Below, piece after piece: positions 1 to 9,328 of a stretch of DNA of 64,000 bases (position 1 is the first letter of the stretch; the number at the start of each line of letters is the position of its first letter). The DNA is from Dasania sp. GY-MA-18. GTDB taxonomy: Bacteria > Pseudomonadota > Gammaproteobacteria > Pseudomonadales > Dasaniaceae. The position numbers were made by a program, and so were the translations under genes. The notes beneath the pieces are model-generated. The model did no database searches, was not told where the DNA came from, and saw only the letters and a list, made by a program, of their open reading frames with translations. The stretch is from contig NZ_JANHAP010000002.1 of assembly GCF_024734385.1 (NCBI RefSeq), positions 186,001 through 250,000 of the forward strand. Reading direction: 5' to 3'.

Positions 1-765
1 GAATTTACCGACGTATTAGTTGATGCCTCTATGTTTACCGGTGTGGGGCTGCAGGATATGCGGGCCAAGATCACTCAGGGGGCTGAGCGCGCTGCAGGGG
101 TGGCCAATACCTATGGTGCCGAAAGTATTACTCGTTATATTCCCAAGGTAGATGCGACAGCATCTGCGCCGCAAGCGTCTGCCACTACAGAAGAGGCAGC
201 TGTTGTGGCTACCGCACCTGTCAATGACGGGGTACATGCCGATGCCAAGCTGCAACTAGAGATATTGCGCGAAATGGGCAATATGGTAGAGCACAACATA
301 GACGTCAATACCTTGTTTACCATGCTGACGGAAGGCATACATAAAGGGGTAGGCTTTGAGCGCGTGGCGCTGTGCTTGATAGACCCAAAGGTCACTATGA
401 TGACGGCCAAATATATCTTGGGTGAAAAAACCGATATTTGGCGTGAAGACTTAAAAATGCCGGTTAAGGCGCAGCAAGATAATTTATTTGCTTATTGCTT
501 GCACAAGCAGGTAACGGTGTGGATGAAGCGTCGCAGCAGCTGTGGCTTGGAGCACTTAGTGAATAAGCGCATGCAAAACCTTATCGATACCGACAATTGT
601 GTTATTGCCGCTATTTATACCGGCAAGCGCACCATAGGTTTGCTATTGGCCGACAGGGGTATTAAAGGCCCCGATATTACCCAAGAGCAGTTTGATAGCT
701 ACTCACATTTTGTGCAGCAGGCCAATAGTTCTTTGGCAATGTTGGCGGCAAAGTCTAAGCGTTAG
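1..765 (+). CDS. C-terminal part of an HDOD/GAF-like signalling protein (5' truncated by window)
   Basis: The reading frame is open from base 1, so the true start lies outside the window; about 254 residues are visible. The first 30 or so residues resemble the tail of an HDOD output domain. A low-complexity Ala/Thr/Val linker follows (around residues 50-80), then a domain of about 160 residues with GAF-like character, with an opening helix resembling QLEILREMGNMVE, a segment GVGFERVALCLID and a late GLLLADRG strand. Such proteins are usually cytoplasmic regulators without a catalytic centre. The gene converges on mltD and their stop codons overlap by 4 bases. The family call rests on the C-terminal half only, so it is tentative. 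Confidence 0.55.
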   Translation, partial: EFTDVLVDASMFTGVGLQDMRAKITQGAERAAGVANTYGAESITRYIPKVDATASAPQASATTEEAAVVATAPVNDGVHADAKLQLEILREMGNMVEHNIDVNTLFTMLTEGIHKGVGFERVALCLIDPKVTMMTAKYILGEKTDIWREDLKMPVKAQQDNLFAYCLHKQVTVWMKRRSSCGLEHLVNKRMQNLIDTDNCVIAAIYTGKRTIGLLLADRGIKGPDITQEQFDSYSHFVQQANSSLAMLAAKSKR

Positions 766-2420
766 TGGCGATTCATCACATCTACATACAAGGTTAAGCG
801 TTGCCCTGGCTGTAAGTACTTTTTAGGGTTAACGCTATTCCAAGTAATAATATCTTCCAGTTTGACTTTAAACTTGTCAGCTATACCTGCCAGTGAGTCA
901 CCACTGCGCACGGTATAGCCTAGTTTTTTCATCACCGCTTCACGTTGCTGGGCTTTGGCCAGAGCCAGGCTGGCGACTTTTTCTGCCGCCGGTTTAGCTT
1001 TTACCCATAGGCTGAGCTTTTGCCCGGGGCGAATTAAATCCTTGGGGGCAAAGCCGTTCCAGTGGGCAATTTGTTTGCTGCTTACCCCGTGTTTGCGGGC
1101 AATGGTCCACAGGCTTTCACCGTTTTGTACTTGGTGAAATATCTGTACGGTACCGGCTGCACCTTTACGGCTGGTTTTAATTTTTTCACTTCTTTGTTTG
1201 GCGCTATAGGCATAGTGGTGGCTTTGCTGTGAGGCCATGGGGATCATCAGCTTTTGGCCGCTACGTATAATATTGCCTTTGATATCGTTAACCTGGCGTA
1301 TGGTTTCCACGCCGGTGTTAAAGCGTTTGGCCAACAGCAATAAAGAGTCACCACTTTTTACCGTGTAGCGCTGCCAGTGTAGGCGTTCTGTTTTGCTGAG
1401 CTGGCTAACCTTGTCGCTAAAAGCGCTGGCACTGCCAGTAGGCACTAATAAGCGATGGGGACCCTCTGGGTCGGTGGCCCAGCGATTAAAACCGGGGTTG
1501 AGTTTATAAATTTCCTCTATATCTACTTCCGCCATTTCTGCCGCTTGGGCTAAATCAATTTGCGAGCCTACTTCCACCACTGCAAAATAGGGCTGGTTGG
1601 CAACCGGGTGTAATTTGAGGCCATAGCGTTGTGGGTGCTCTATCAATTTGGCTAGTGCCAGTAGCTTGGGCACATAGCTGCGGGTTTCGCGGGGCAGGTC
1701 CAGCGCCCAAAAATCGGTAGCCTTGCCTTTTTTGCGGTTTTTTCTAATCGCTTTGTTGACCGTGCCTTGGCCAGAGTTATAGGCCGCCAAGGCCAGCAGC
1801 CAATCGCCATCGTAGCTATTGGCTAAATACTCTAAATAGTCCAGTGCTGCTTGGGTAGAATCGAGGGTGTCGCGCCTGCCGTCATACCACCAGTTACTTT
1901 TTAGCTTAAACATCTTGGCGGTGCCGGGGATAAACTGCCACATACCGGAGGCGCGGCCATGGGAATAGGCAAAGGGGTCGAAGGCGCTTTCTACTATGGG
2001 TAGCAAGGCGATTTCGCTGGGCATGCCGCGCTGTTCCACTTGCTCAATAATATAGTGGGCATAGCGTTCAGCACGCTCGCTAACTCTGGCCATATAGCTG
2101 GGGTGGCGCTTATACCAGTTAAATTCAGCTTGCAGGCGCGGTTTTTCTGGCCGCGCTAATTGATAACCCAGAGGGATGCGCTGCCAGACGGTGCTGGGCT
2201 CTATCCAGTAGGGTTGCTCATTGTCAGGCTGGCTGGCGCTGTGCTCGCAACGCTGGGCGGCGTGATAGTTGGTATATAGCTGCCGCTCGGGTAGTGCTAG
2301 TTGGCTATAGTCTATGGGCTCGGGCTGTGCAGCTGGCTTAGATTGCGGCTTATCGGCTAGCATTTGACAGCCAGTTAGCATGCAAATACTCAATGTGATT
2401 TGAGGAATTGTTTTTAACAT
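762..2420 (-). CDS. mltD: Membrane-bound lytic murein transglycosylase D, LysM-containing lipoprotein
   Basis: A 552-residue lytic transglycosylase that cleaves the MurNAc-GlcNAc bond of peptidoglycan with formation of 1,6-anhydro ends. A short signal peptide ends in a lipobox LTGC (Cys18), so it is probably anchored to the outer membrane. The SLT goose-type domain follows, with the catalytic Glu in ALLPIVESAFDP and the family signature SGMWQFIPGTAK. The C-terminal half carries three clear LysM repeats (each starting YTVKSGDSL, HQVQNGESL or YTVRSGDSL), which bind glycan. This three-LysM architecture fits MltD. It lies next to gloB, as I recall for Pseudomonas. The start is the first Met before the hydrophobic leader; no strong ribosome binding site is seen. 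Confidence 0.93.
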   Translation of the reverse strand: MLKTIPQITLSICMLTGCQMLADKPQSKPAAQPEPIDYSQLALPERQLYTNYHAAQRCEHSASQPDNEQPYWIEPSTVWQRIPLGYQLARPEKPRLQAEFNWYKRHPSYMARVSERAERYAHYIIEQVEQRGMPSEIALLPIVESAFDPFAYSHGRASGMWQFIPGTAKMFKLKSNWWYDGRRDTLDSTQAALDYLEYLANSYDGDWLLALAAYNSGQGTVNKAIRKNRKKGKATDFWALDLPRETRSYVPKLLALAKLIEHPQRYGLKLHPVANQPYFAVVEVGSQIDLAQAAEMAEVDIEEIYKLNPGFNRWATDPEGPHRLLVPTGSASAFSDKVSQLSKTERLHWQRYTVKSGDSLLLLAKRFNTGVETIRQVNDIKGNIIRSGQKLMIPMASQQSHHYAYSAKQRSEKIKTSRKGAAGTVQIFHQVQNGESLWTIARKHGVSSKQIAHWNGFAPKDLIRPGQKLSLWVKAKPAAEKVASLALAKAQQREAVMKKLGYTVRSGDSLAGIADKFKVKLEDIITWNSVNPKKYLQPGQRLTLYVDVMNRH

Positions 2421-2504
2421 ATTGATTTTGTTATCTTATTTTCTGTTAGCGCGACTGTCGCCTACTATTGTATGTAGTGCCTGTGGCAGGGTCAACGACG
2501 GCGA

Positions 2505-3284
2505 TTAAAAGTGATTTTTCCACTCGCGTATCACGGCAAAGGTTTCGGCCTCGCTTAATTCATTGTGGCCGCTGTGTTGTTGCGCGCTCTGGCGTAGTTC
2601 AGGGCTGTGGCAGCGTAAAAAAGGGTTGCTGGCCAGCTCGGTGGCGATGGTGCTGGGCAGGGTGGGTAAGCCGGCCTGGCGCTTGCTGCTATCAGACGCT
2701 ATGCGAGCTAGCAGCTGGGGGTTGTTGGGCTCTAGTGCTTTGGCAAAGGCGAGGTTGGCCATAGTGTATTCATGGGCGCAGTACACTAGGGTGGCTGGCG
2801 GCAGTGCGGCCAGTTGTGCCAGTGAGTTTTGCAGCATGGCGGCATCACCTTCAAATATGCGGCCACAGCCGCCGGCGAATAAGGTGTCGCCGCAAAACAG
2901 CCGTGGTTGCTGCGCTAACTCAGGGCAGAAGTAGGCAATGTGATCCAGGGTGTGGCCCGGTACCGCGAGAATCTCAAAGCTTAGCCCTAGCAGTTGCAGT
3001 TGATCGCCTGCGTTGAGGTAGTGGTCTATACCGTCAATATTGGGGTTATGAGGCCCGTACACCTGGGCATGGTAGTGGCTTTTTAATAGAGCTAGGCCGT
3101 TGACGTGGTCGTAATGATGGTGAGTAATGAGTATATGGCTGAGCTGCAGCTGGTGCTGCTCTAAAAAGTCCATTACTGGCAAGGCCTCGCCGGGGTCTAC
3201 CACTAGCGCCTGTTTGGATACGCTGTGGTATAAACACCAAATATAATTGTCGTCAAAGGCGGGAATTGCTTCTATGGTTAACAT
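2505..3284 (-). CDS. gloB: Hydroxyacylglutathione hydrolase (glyoxalase II)
   Basis: Metallo-beta-lactamase-fold hydrolase of 259 residues that splits S-D-lactoylglutathione into D-lactate and glutathione, the second step of cytoplasmic methylglyoxal detoxification. The metal-binding motif THHHYDH is present near residue 54. Further metal ligands sit in PGHTLDH, in FCGDTLFAGGCGR and in the late CAHEYT segment, as expected for glyoxalase II. Length and the C-terminal substrate-binding extension are normal. The gene is divergent from the methyltransferase gene, with a 161-base spacer that contains a perfect inverted repeat. Confidence 0.95.
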   Translation of the reverse strand: MLTIEAIPAFDDNYIWCLYHSVSKQALVVDPGEALPVMDFLEQHQLQLSHILITHHHYDHVNGLALLKSHYHAQVYGPHNPNIDGIDHYLNAGDQLQLLGLSFEILAVPGHTLDHIAYFCPELAQQPRLFCGDTLFAGGCGRIFEGDAAMLQNSLAQLAALPPATLVYCAHEYTMANLAFAKALEPNNPQLLARIASDSSKRQAGLPTLPSTIATELASNPFLRCHSPELRQSAQQHSGHNELSEAETFAVIREWKNHF

Positions 3285-3399
3285 ATGATCGCTGGCTTTT
3301 TCGTTAGGCGCTGTGTACAGGTTAGAGACTATGCTACACCAGCTTGTAGTGGGGTCAACAAGAGAGTGGCAAAAGTGTTTGATAGGTCAAATTCATTAG

Positions 3400-3419
3400 T
3401 ATTGCTAGGCTTAGCAATA
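3400..3419. repeat. Perfect 8-bp inverted repeat in the gloB/methyltransferase intergenic region
   Basis: TATTGCTA, a 4-base GGCT spacer, then TAGCAATA. The repeat lies 27 bases upstream of the methyltransferase start and about 115 bases upstream of gloB. No T-run follows on either strand, so a terminator is unlikely. It could be an operator or a 5'-leader hairpin; the function is unknown. Confidence 0.5.
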
Positions 3420-3445
3420 TCAAACTGAACGAATTAGGTAAACAA

Positions 3446-4285
3446 ATGTTACGCAGTATGTTATCGGCTTGTCAGTATATTTTGGGGGCTAAAAGCAGCA
3501 AGGCACCGCCTATGGAGCTGGTGTTTCCTGCGGTAGAGCACTGGTTTGAGTCAGAGGAAGGCCAGGCTTTACTCTGCGCTGAGCAATACTTAATCAAACG
3601 CTCATTAAACACCTGCTTTGGCTACCATATCTTGCAAATGAGTGTGACGCGGCAGCGTTCACTGTGCAGCACCGCCAGGGTGCAGCATAAATTTTGCGTA
3701 TACCCCGTAGCGGGTAACAAACTGGGGCAGCGGGTGGATGTGGTTAGTGATATACAGCAGCTGCCCTTTGCCAGTGGCAGTGTGGATGCGGTAGTGCTGC
3801 ATCACAGCCATGAGTTTGCGGCTAAACCGCAGCAGTTGCTGCGCGAAGTGGAGCGGGTGATGGTTAATGGGGGCCACTTAATCGTGGTGGGCTTTAACCC
3901 GTATTCGCTGATGGGCTTACAGAGTGCACTTAGCCGTTATTTCCCGCGTAGTATTTGGCATAATAAAACCTTTAGCCATTACCGCATGGAGGATTGGTTA
4001 TCGCTATTGGGCTTTCAGGTTACCCAGCGCCAATTTGGTTACCATCGCTTTGCTGGCAACCGAAAAAAATCGCGCAGTAAGTTTTGGCGCTTTATTAATC
4101 GCTGTTTAATAGTGGCGACAAAAAAATTACCCTTGGGCAGTTTTTACTGTATAACGTCGGTGAAACAAGAGGCGGCCATGACCCCAGATCATAGCCGCTG
4201 GCGCACAGCTAGCACGGGTTTTACCAGCTTGCGGCCCAAGGCCAATATACGGCAAGGTAAGGTTATCCCCTTTAAAAAAACATAA
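3446..4285 (+). CDS. Class I SAM-dependent methyltransferase of the family between gloB and rnhA
   Basis: A 279-residue protein with a Methyltransf_11-like core. The segment around residues 95-150 has the order expected of motifs II and III: DIQQLPFASGSVDAVVLHH, then a helix ending EVERVMVNGGHLIVVGFNP. The N-terminal glycine-rich SAM motif I is not recognisable; as I remember, this is shared by the family encoded beside gloB/rnhA in Pseudomonas. The C-terminal 60 residues are basic and probably disordered. The substrate is unknown. It lies 27 bases upstream of rnhA and may be cotranscribed with it and dnaQ. Confidence 0.75.
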   Translation: MLRSMLSACQYILGAKSSKAPPMELVFPAVEHWFESEEGQALLCAEQYLIKRSLNTCFGYHILQMSVTRQRSLCSTARVQHKFCVYPVAGNKLGQRVDVVSDIQQLPFASGSVDAVVLHHSHEFAAKPQQLLREVERVMVNGGHLIVVGFNPYSLMGLQSALSRYFPRSIWHNKTFSHYRMEDWLSLLGFQVTQRQFGYHRFAGNRKKSRSKFWRFINRCLIVATKKLPLGSFYCITSVKQEAAMTPDHSRWRTASTGFTSLRPKANIRQGKVIPFKKT

Positions 4286-4312
4286 GCATAATTAATTCAT
4301 TAAGGTTTTAGT

Positions 4313-4744
4313 TTGAAAAAAATAGAAATATTTACCGATGGCGCCTGTAAAGGAAACCCAGGCCCAGGTGGTTGGGGGGCGTTATTGCGTTACCAAGGCA
4401 ATGAAAAAGCGCTATGGGGTGGTGAAAAAAACACCACCAATAATAGAATGGAATTAATGGCGGCCATAGAGGCGCTAAAGTCTTTAAAAGAGCCCTGCCA
4501 GGTGCAGCTAACCACTGACTCCCAATATGTACGCAAAGGCATTAGTGAGTGGATGCAGAACTGGAAAAAACGCAACTGGCTAACCGCTAGCAAAAAACCA
4601 GTAAAAAATGTTGATTTATGGCAGGCCCTGGATGCCGAAGCCAATCAGCATCAAATAGAGTGGCATTGGGTGAAAGGCCATAGCGGACATAGAGAAAATG
4701 AAATTGCCGACCAATTAGCCAACCGTGGCATTGAAGAGCTGTAA
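4313..4744 (+). CDS. rnhA: Ribonuclease HI
   Basis: Cytoplasmic nuclease of 143 residues that cuts the RNA strand of RNA/DNA hybrids, removing R-loops and Okazaki primers. The four catalytic acidic residues are present: Asp9 ([11 protein letters not shown]), Glu47 (NNRMEL), Asp69 (TTDSQYV) and Asp133 (EIADQLA), as is the conserved His123 in VKGHSGH. The start codon is TTG at 4313, supported by TAAGG seven bases upstream and by the normal N-terminus [10 protein letters not shown]. dnaQ follows 12 bases downstream; the close rnhA-dnaQ pair is conserved in proteobacteria, although often divergent in enterics. Confidence 0.96.
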   Translation: MKKIEIFTDGACKGNPGPGGWGALLRYQGNEKALWGGEKNTTNNRMELMAAIEALKSLKEPCQVQLTTDSQYVRKGISEWMQNWKKRNWLTASKKPVKNVDLWQALDAEANQHQIEWHWVKGHSGHRENEIADQLANRGIEEL

Positions 4745-4756
4745 GGGTTAATAAGC

Positions 4757-5464
4757 ATGCGACAAGTTGTATTAGATACTGAAACCACCGGCCTTGAATA
4801 TCGCGAGGGCCACAGGATTATAGAAATCGGTTGCGTGGAACTGGTGGATAGAAAGCTTACCGGCAGGCACTATCATCAATACATTAATCCCAATCGCGAG
4901 GTTGAGCAGCAGGCTATAGAAGTACACGGTATTACCAATGAGTTTTTGGTAGATAAACCGCAGTTTGCGCAAATCGCCCACGAATTTTTAGACTTTGTAA
5001 AAGGTGCGGAGCTGGTTATACACAACGCGCCTTTTGATATGGGATTTTTAAATCACGAGCTTAGCCTTTTTGATAAAAGCCTGGGGCAGTTAGAGCAGTA
5101 CTGTGGTGTGTTAGATACCCTAGCCCTAGCTAGAAAAAAACACCCCGGCCAGCGCAATACCCTGGATGCTTTATGTTCGCGCTATGGGGTGGATAACTCC
5201 CAACGTGATTTACACGGCGCTTTATTGGATTCGGAAATCCTGGCGGATGTTTATTTACTGATTACCGGTGGCCAAACGAATTTATTACTGGCCGACGAAG
5301 AAAATAATAAAGAGTCGGGAGGGACAGCTGAGATACGGCCCATAGCCGCAGACCGTGCGCCCCTAAAAGTGATTATGGCCTCCGAGCAGGAGCTGGCTAT
5401 GCACGAACAGCGCTTGGATGAGGTGGAGAAAAAAAGTGAGGATGGCTGCCTGTGGCGCAGCTAA
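4757..5464 (+). CDS. dnaQ: DNA polymerase III epsilon subunit, 3'-5' proofreading exonuclease
   Basis: A 235-residue DEDDh exonuclease that proofreads for the replicative polymerase core. Exo I is DTETTG (Asp7, Glu9), Exo II is in HNAPFDMGFL and Exo III is in DLHGALLDSEILADVY, with the active-site His and Asp. Residues from about 180 onward form the flexible tail that in the family binds the alpha subunit. It is likely cotranscribed with rnhA. Its stop is 25 bases from the convergent stop of the large unknown gene. Confidence 0.96.
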   Translation: MRQVVLDTETTGLEYREGHRIIEIGCVELVDRKLTGRHYHQYINPNREVEQQAIEVHGITNEFLVDKPQFAQIAHEFLDFVKGAELVIHNAPFDMGFLNHELSLFDKSLGQLEQYCGVLDTLALARKKHPGQRNTLDALCSRYGVDNSQRDLHGALLDSEILADVYLLITGGQTNLLLADEENNKESGGTAEIRPIAADRAPLKVIMASEQELAMHEQRLDEVEKKSEDGCLWRS

Positions 5465-5489
5465 GTGGCTTAACTATTTTGAATGCCTA

Positions 5490-7745
5490 TTAAAACAATT
5501 GATATATACGATGCTGGCCAAAGTCTTGGCTTAAGCCCTTAATACAAACCACCGTGCTCTGCTCGTTATGTAGTGTTAGCGCCAGGGTTTTTCCTTTCCA
5601 GCAGGGCTCGCTGTTCTGCGTCAATAAAAAATATTGTTTATCGTGGCAATAAAGTAGTGCTTTGTTATGAGGCGGTAACGCCTCGTTAATAGTGGCGCCG
5701 GTAAAGTGCTGGGCCAGTTTGCTAAGTGCTAGCTCTATCAGCTTAGGCTGGCTGCGGGTGATTCTAGTGACAACTGCCAGTTGTGATTCAGGCTGCGCTT
5801 GTCCTTCTTGCTGGCGACTAATAATAACTGGCTGGCCTATATTGAGTTTGGCCGTCAATTTGGCGGCTGCTGTTTGCAGGCAGAGCTGCTCGTCATCGTC
5901 GACAGCGGCAGCCCAAGGGCATGAGCTGGCCTTGGGAGGCTGAGGCAATTCAATGTCAGCGCTAGTTTGCTGGCTTTTAAGGTTTTGCTTGTAGCTAAAA
6001 AGGTTGTGGCTAAAGCAATCGTTAAAGCCGCAGAATAAGGAAATGTTAAGGGGCTGATAGAGAGAGTAATAGCCTAACGTTTGTTGCTTTGAGTAGGCCG
6101 CTAGTTGGCTGAATAAGGCGCTCTGCGCGGCAAAGCTAGCATTAGCTGGTTGTTTGCTGTTGGTAGTGCCTAGTCGTTTTAATTGTTGTAGGTAGTCTGC
6201 CTTGATGGCGGCGGTAAACTTGGCTAAATCTAAACCTATGCCCTCAGCGCCCTGCAATTGGGTAGCTGGCGTAAACTGCATAGCTGCGCTGTGATGGCTG
6301 GGGATAAAGTGGCAGTCCTGCACTGGCTTGTGTGGCTGAGCACTGAGTTGGAATAAACTGATTTGCTGCAGTGCAGCCAGTAACTGGTCGATCACCTCTT
6401 GGTGTAGCCGGGTGTTGATACTGCCAAAATCTACTAGCAGCATTAGCTGGTAGCGCCGGTATAGCGTTTTGAGGCTGCTAGGGCTGTTGCTGCAGAGGCT
6501 GGTTTGCGGCTGCTCTATAAGCTCAGGCTCGTAGCAGCTCAGCGCATAAAACAGGCTGTTGAGGGTTTTTATAGAGCTGCTGGGCAGCGGGGCAAGCATG
6601 GCGCTGTATAGCCACTGCTCTAAGCATAGCCAGTCGATCAAGCTATAAGCCAGCGCATTGGCTTTGCTGCGTTGCGGCCCATAAATCAGGTTGCTGGCTT
6701 GGTACAGGGGCATATAAAGCTGTTTATAAAGCGCAATCATGCTTTTAGTAATGCTTTTGATGGCTTCGAGTTGCTCATTCTGCGAAGTGTTTTTGTTGGC
6801 TGCAGGTTGCTTGTGGCAGCTTTCAATATAGCTTTTAAATAAAGGGGCTAATACTAGGCTGTAGCTTTCGGTGAGTTGTTGTTTTTTGCCCCTAGCTAAT
6901 GCGCATTTTGCAATTTTATTGAGCTCTACGCTGGCGGTGTTGAAGAGCTGATCATTACTGATACCTTTGCTGCTAAAGCGTTTTTTAATCTCATAGGGGC
7001 TGAGTATGGGCTCGAACTGGCTTTTGGGTTTTAGTTTTAAGGCCTTGTAATCTAGCTCTATGCTGCGTTGCGGTAAGCTGCGGCCAAAATATTCATTAAG
7101 GCGGATGGCTAATTTTTGCCATTGGTATTTTCCTAGCAGCTGGCAGCATAGCCAAAGTTGTTGGGCATTTTTTTTACCGCTGGGCAGTGCTGGGCGTTGC
7201 GCTACTGGCAGGGTGGAGGTAAATGATTGTGCTGCCGTGAGTTGCTGTGACAATAGCGTGCTTGGATTAAGTTTAGGCCTGCTTAAGTAGGGCAGTTGCT
7301 TGCCGTCTTTACTGAACAGGTGATGTCCTGCTTGAAATTTTTGTTGCTGGCTATGAGGGCTGATAAAGTCATTTAGCTCTATAGCCGCGGGTTTATTATA
7401 GGTTTTTGCCGGTGGTTCAGGGGGCGGTTCGGATTCTGTTTTAGAAGCAATTGCATTGGGGGCCTGCGATTCATCGCTAGCGCTTAGCTTTTTATTGGCC
7501 TGCGTTTGGATTAATGCTTGATCGAGCTCATCCTCACTGCTAAATAAGGCGTCCTCATAAAACTCTTTCCCTTCTACGGCAATTTCATAGTCCGAATATT
7601 TATCGGTGGCGGCCGTGAGGGCGGTGGTATTTTCGGCGGTAATTTCCGCAGTTTCTATAATCAGCTGATTACTAGGGGGAGACTGTGACTTAGCTGGCTC
7701 AGCGTTTTTACTGGTGTTACCGGTGTGATTGCTGGGCTTGGTCAT
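5490..7745 (-). CDS. Large Gln/Ser/Ala-rich protein of unknown function, possibly with a degenerate PilZ-like C-terminus
   Basis: 751 residues, no signal peptide and no membrane segment. Residues 1-150 are low-complexity (Ser/Thr/Glu/Ala rich, probably disordered). The middle is helical with clusters such as LIDWLCLEQWLYSAML. The last 110 or so residues look like a beta-rich domain (VIISRQQ, LAVVTRITRS, KALLYCHDKQYFLL, TLALTLHNEQ). That strand pattern is reminiscent of C-terminal PilZ-like domains in large gammaproteobacterial proteins, but the c-di-GMP-binding RxxxR and DxSxxG motifs are not evident. It lies between dnaQ and nhaB and shares the strand of nhaB, with the nhaB terminator close to its 5' end, so it probably has its own promoter. 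Confidence 0.7.
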   Translation of the reverse strand: MTKPSNHTGNTSKNAEPAKSQSPPSNQLIIETAEITAENTTALTAATDKYSDYEIAVEGKEFYEDALFSSEDELDQALIQTQANKKLSASDESQAPNAIASKTESEPPPEPPAKTYNKPAAIELNDFISPHSQQQKFQAGHHLFSKDGKQLPYLSRPKLNPSTLLSQQLTAAQSFTSTLPVAQRPALPSGKKNAQQLWLCCQLLGKYQWQKLAIRLNEYFGRSLPQRSIELDYKALKLKPKSQFEPILSPYEIKKRFSSKGISNDQLFNTASVELNKIAKCALARGKKQQLTESYSLVLAPLFKSYIESCHKQPAANKNTSQNEQLEAIKSITKSMIALYKQLYMPLYQASNLIYGPQRSKANALAYSLIDWLCLEQWLYSAMLAPLPSSSIKTLNSLFYALSCYEPELIEQPQTSLCSNSPSSLKTLYRRYQLMLLVDFGSINTRLHQEVIDQLLAALQQISLFQLSAQPHKPVQDCHFIPSHHSAAMQFTPATQLQGAEGIGLDLAKFTAAIKADYLQQLKRLGTTNSKQPANASFAAQSALFSQLAAYSKQQTLGYYSLYQPLNISLFCGFNDCFSHNLFSYKQNLKSQQTSADIELPQPPKASSCPWAAAVDDDEQLCLQTAAAKLTAKLNIGQPVIISRQQEGQAQPESQLAVVTRITRSQPKLIELALSKLAQHFTGATINEALPPHNKALLYCHDKQYFLLTQNSEPCWKGKTLALTLHNEQSTVVCIKGLSQDFGQHRIYQLF

Positions 7746-7780
7746 GGGGAGGTGTCATAGGGTAGTGAGACAGGGGTGTT

Positions 7781-7813
7781 AAAAAAAAGGCCTGTAAGCA
7801 ATGCTTACAGGCC
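7781..7813 (-). terminator. Intrinsic terminator of nhaB
   Basis: On the minus strand, directly after the nhaB stop, an 11-bp perfect stem (7803-7813 pairing with 7789-7799, loop of 3) is followed by eight U residues (A-run at 7781-7788). This is a textbook rho-independent terminator and separates nhaB from the next minus-strand gene. Confidence 0.9.
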
Positions 7814-7825
7814 CTGATGCGCTTA

Positions 7826-9328
7826 CTACAGTAAGTAGGCTACAGCGTAAAGACCTACGCCGCCCAGTACAAATGTATAGGGCAGTGCCATCCATACCAT
7901 CTTGCCATAGGACAGGCGAATTAAAGGTGCCAGTGCTGAGGTTAGCAAGAATAAAAAGGCAGCCTGGCCGTTAGGGGTGGCTACGCTGGGCAGGTTGGTG
8001 CCCGTATTTATTGCTACCGCGAGCATATTAAATTCTTCGCGGGTAATAGTGCCAGCATCTAATGCAGCTTTCACTTCGTTGATGTAGACCGTAGCCACAA
8101 ACACATTGTCACTAATCATAGACAGTATGCCGTTAGCTAGGAAGAACATACTAGGCCTTACCGCAGCGTCCATGGCCAGTACATAATCAATAATAGGGCT
8201 GAACAAGTGCTGGCTATGGATAACCGCAACAATGGCGAAAAATACGACCAATAAAGCGGTGAAGGGGAGTGACTCTTCAAAGGCGTGGCCAATTTGATGC
8301 TCTTCAATAATGCCGTTAAAGGCGGTGAGTAGCACGATAATGCACAGGCCTATGATACCCACTTCAGCAATATGAAAGGCCAGGGCCAGAACTAAAAACA
8401 AGGCCACCACAGCTTGTATAACTAGGCTCGCGGTGTCGCGTTTAGTGCGCTTGCTTTCTTCTTCTTGAGCAAACTCTTCTAGTACTGAGCGTACTGATGA
8501 GGGCAGCTGAGCACCATAGCCAAACTTGCCGGTAATCTCTAGTAGTAAGCAGCAGATTAGACCGGCCGCCAATACTGGCATGGTCACCGGTGCCATAACT
8601 AGGAAGAATTCTACAAAGCTCCAACCTGCGCGTTGGGCAATTAACAGGTTTTGTGGTTCACCTACCAACGTACAAACGCCACCTAAGGCTGTACCTACTG
8701 CGCCATGCATTAACAGGCTGCGTAAAAAGGAACGGAATTGCTCTAAGTCTTCGCGGTGGTATTCAATCACGCCTTCATCATGGCTGTGATCGTGCTTGCT
8801 GTGTGCGGGTTTGCCCGAAGCGACCTTGTGGTATACCGAGTAAAAGCCCACACCCACGGTGATCAGTACCGCGGTGACAGTTAAGGCGTCTAAGAAAGCA
8901 CTTAGTACCGCAGCTGCAATAGAAAAGAGTAGGGATAGTACTATTTTGGAGCGCACGCCCAACAGTATTTTAGTGAATACAAAGAGCAGTAGCTTTTGCA
9001 TAAAGTAAATACCGGCGACCATAAATACCAGCAGCAAAATAACCTGCAGGTTGGCGGCAACTTCTTCATAAACCGCTGAGGGGCTGGCCATGCCTAAGGC
9101 AATTGCCTCTATAGCTAGTAAACCACCAGGCTGTAGGGGGTAGCACTTTAGTGCTAAAGCCAGGGTGAAAATAAACTCCAGTATCAATATCCACCCGGTC
9201 ACAAAAGGACCTACGGTATAGAGTAAAAAGGGGTTGGCTACGAGGAATGCAATAATGGTCAGCTTGTACCAACTGGGTGATTGCCCCAGAAAATTTTGCA
9301 TAAATGCTTGTGGCATAGTGTGTGCCAT
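7826..9328 (-). CDS. nhaB: Na+/H+ antiporter NhaB
   Basis: A 500-residue polytopic inner-membrane antiporter that expels Na+ in exchange for protons. Many hydrophobic helices run along the whole length, with a charged, His-rich cytoplasmic loop near residues 170-195 ([17 protein letters not shown]). The NhaB-typical segments [18 protein letters not shown] and [24 protein letters not shown] are present. Length matches the family. The start Met is followed by an N-terminus like that of other NhaB proteins. The gene is divergent from fimL across a 398-base spacer. Confidence 0.95.
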   Translation of the reverse strand: MAHTMPQAFMQNFLGQSPSWYKLTIIAFLVANPFLLYTVGPFVTGWILILEFIFTLALALKCYPLQPGGLLAIEAIALGMASPSAVYEEVAANLQVILLLVFMVAGIYFMQKLLLFVFTKILLGVRSKIVLSLLFSIAAAVLSAFLDALTVTAVLITVGVGFYSVYHKVASGKPAHSKHDHSHDEGVIEYHREDLEQFRSFLRSLLMHGAVGTALGGVCTLVGEPQNLLIAQRAGWSFVEFFLVMAPVTMPVLAAGLICCLLLEITGKFGYGAQLPSSVRSVLEEFAQEEESKRTKRDTASLVIQAVVALFLVLALAFHIAEVGIIGLCIIVLLTAFNGIIEEHQIGHAFEESLPFTALLVVFFAIVAVIHSQHLFSPIIDYVLAMDAAVRPSMFFLANGILSMISDNVFVATVYINEVKAALDAGTITREEFNMLAVAINTGTNLPSVATPNGQAAFLFLLTSALAPLIRLSYGKMVWMALPYTFVLGGVGLYAVAYLL

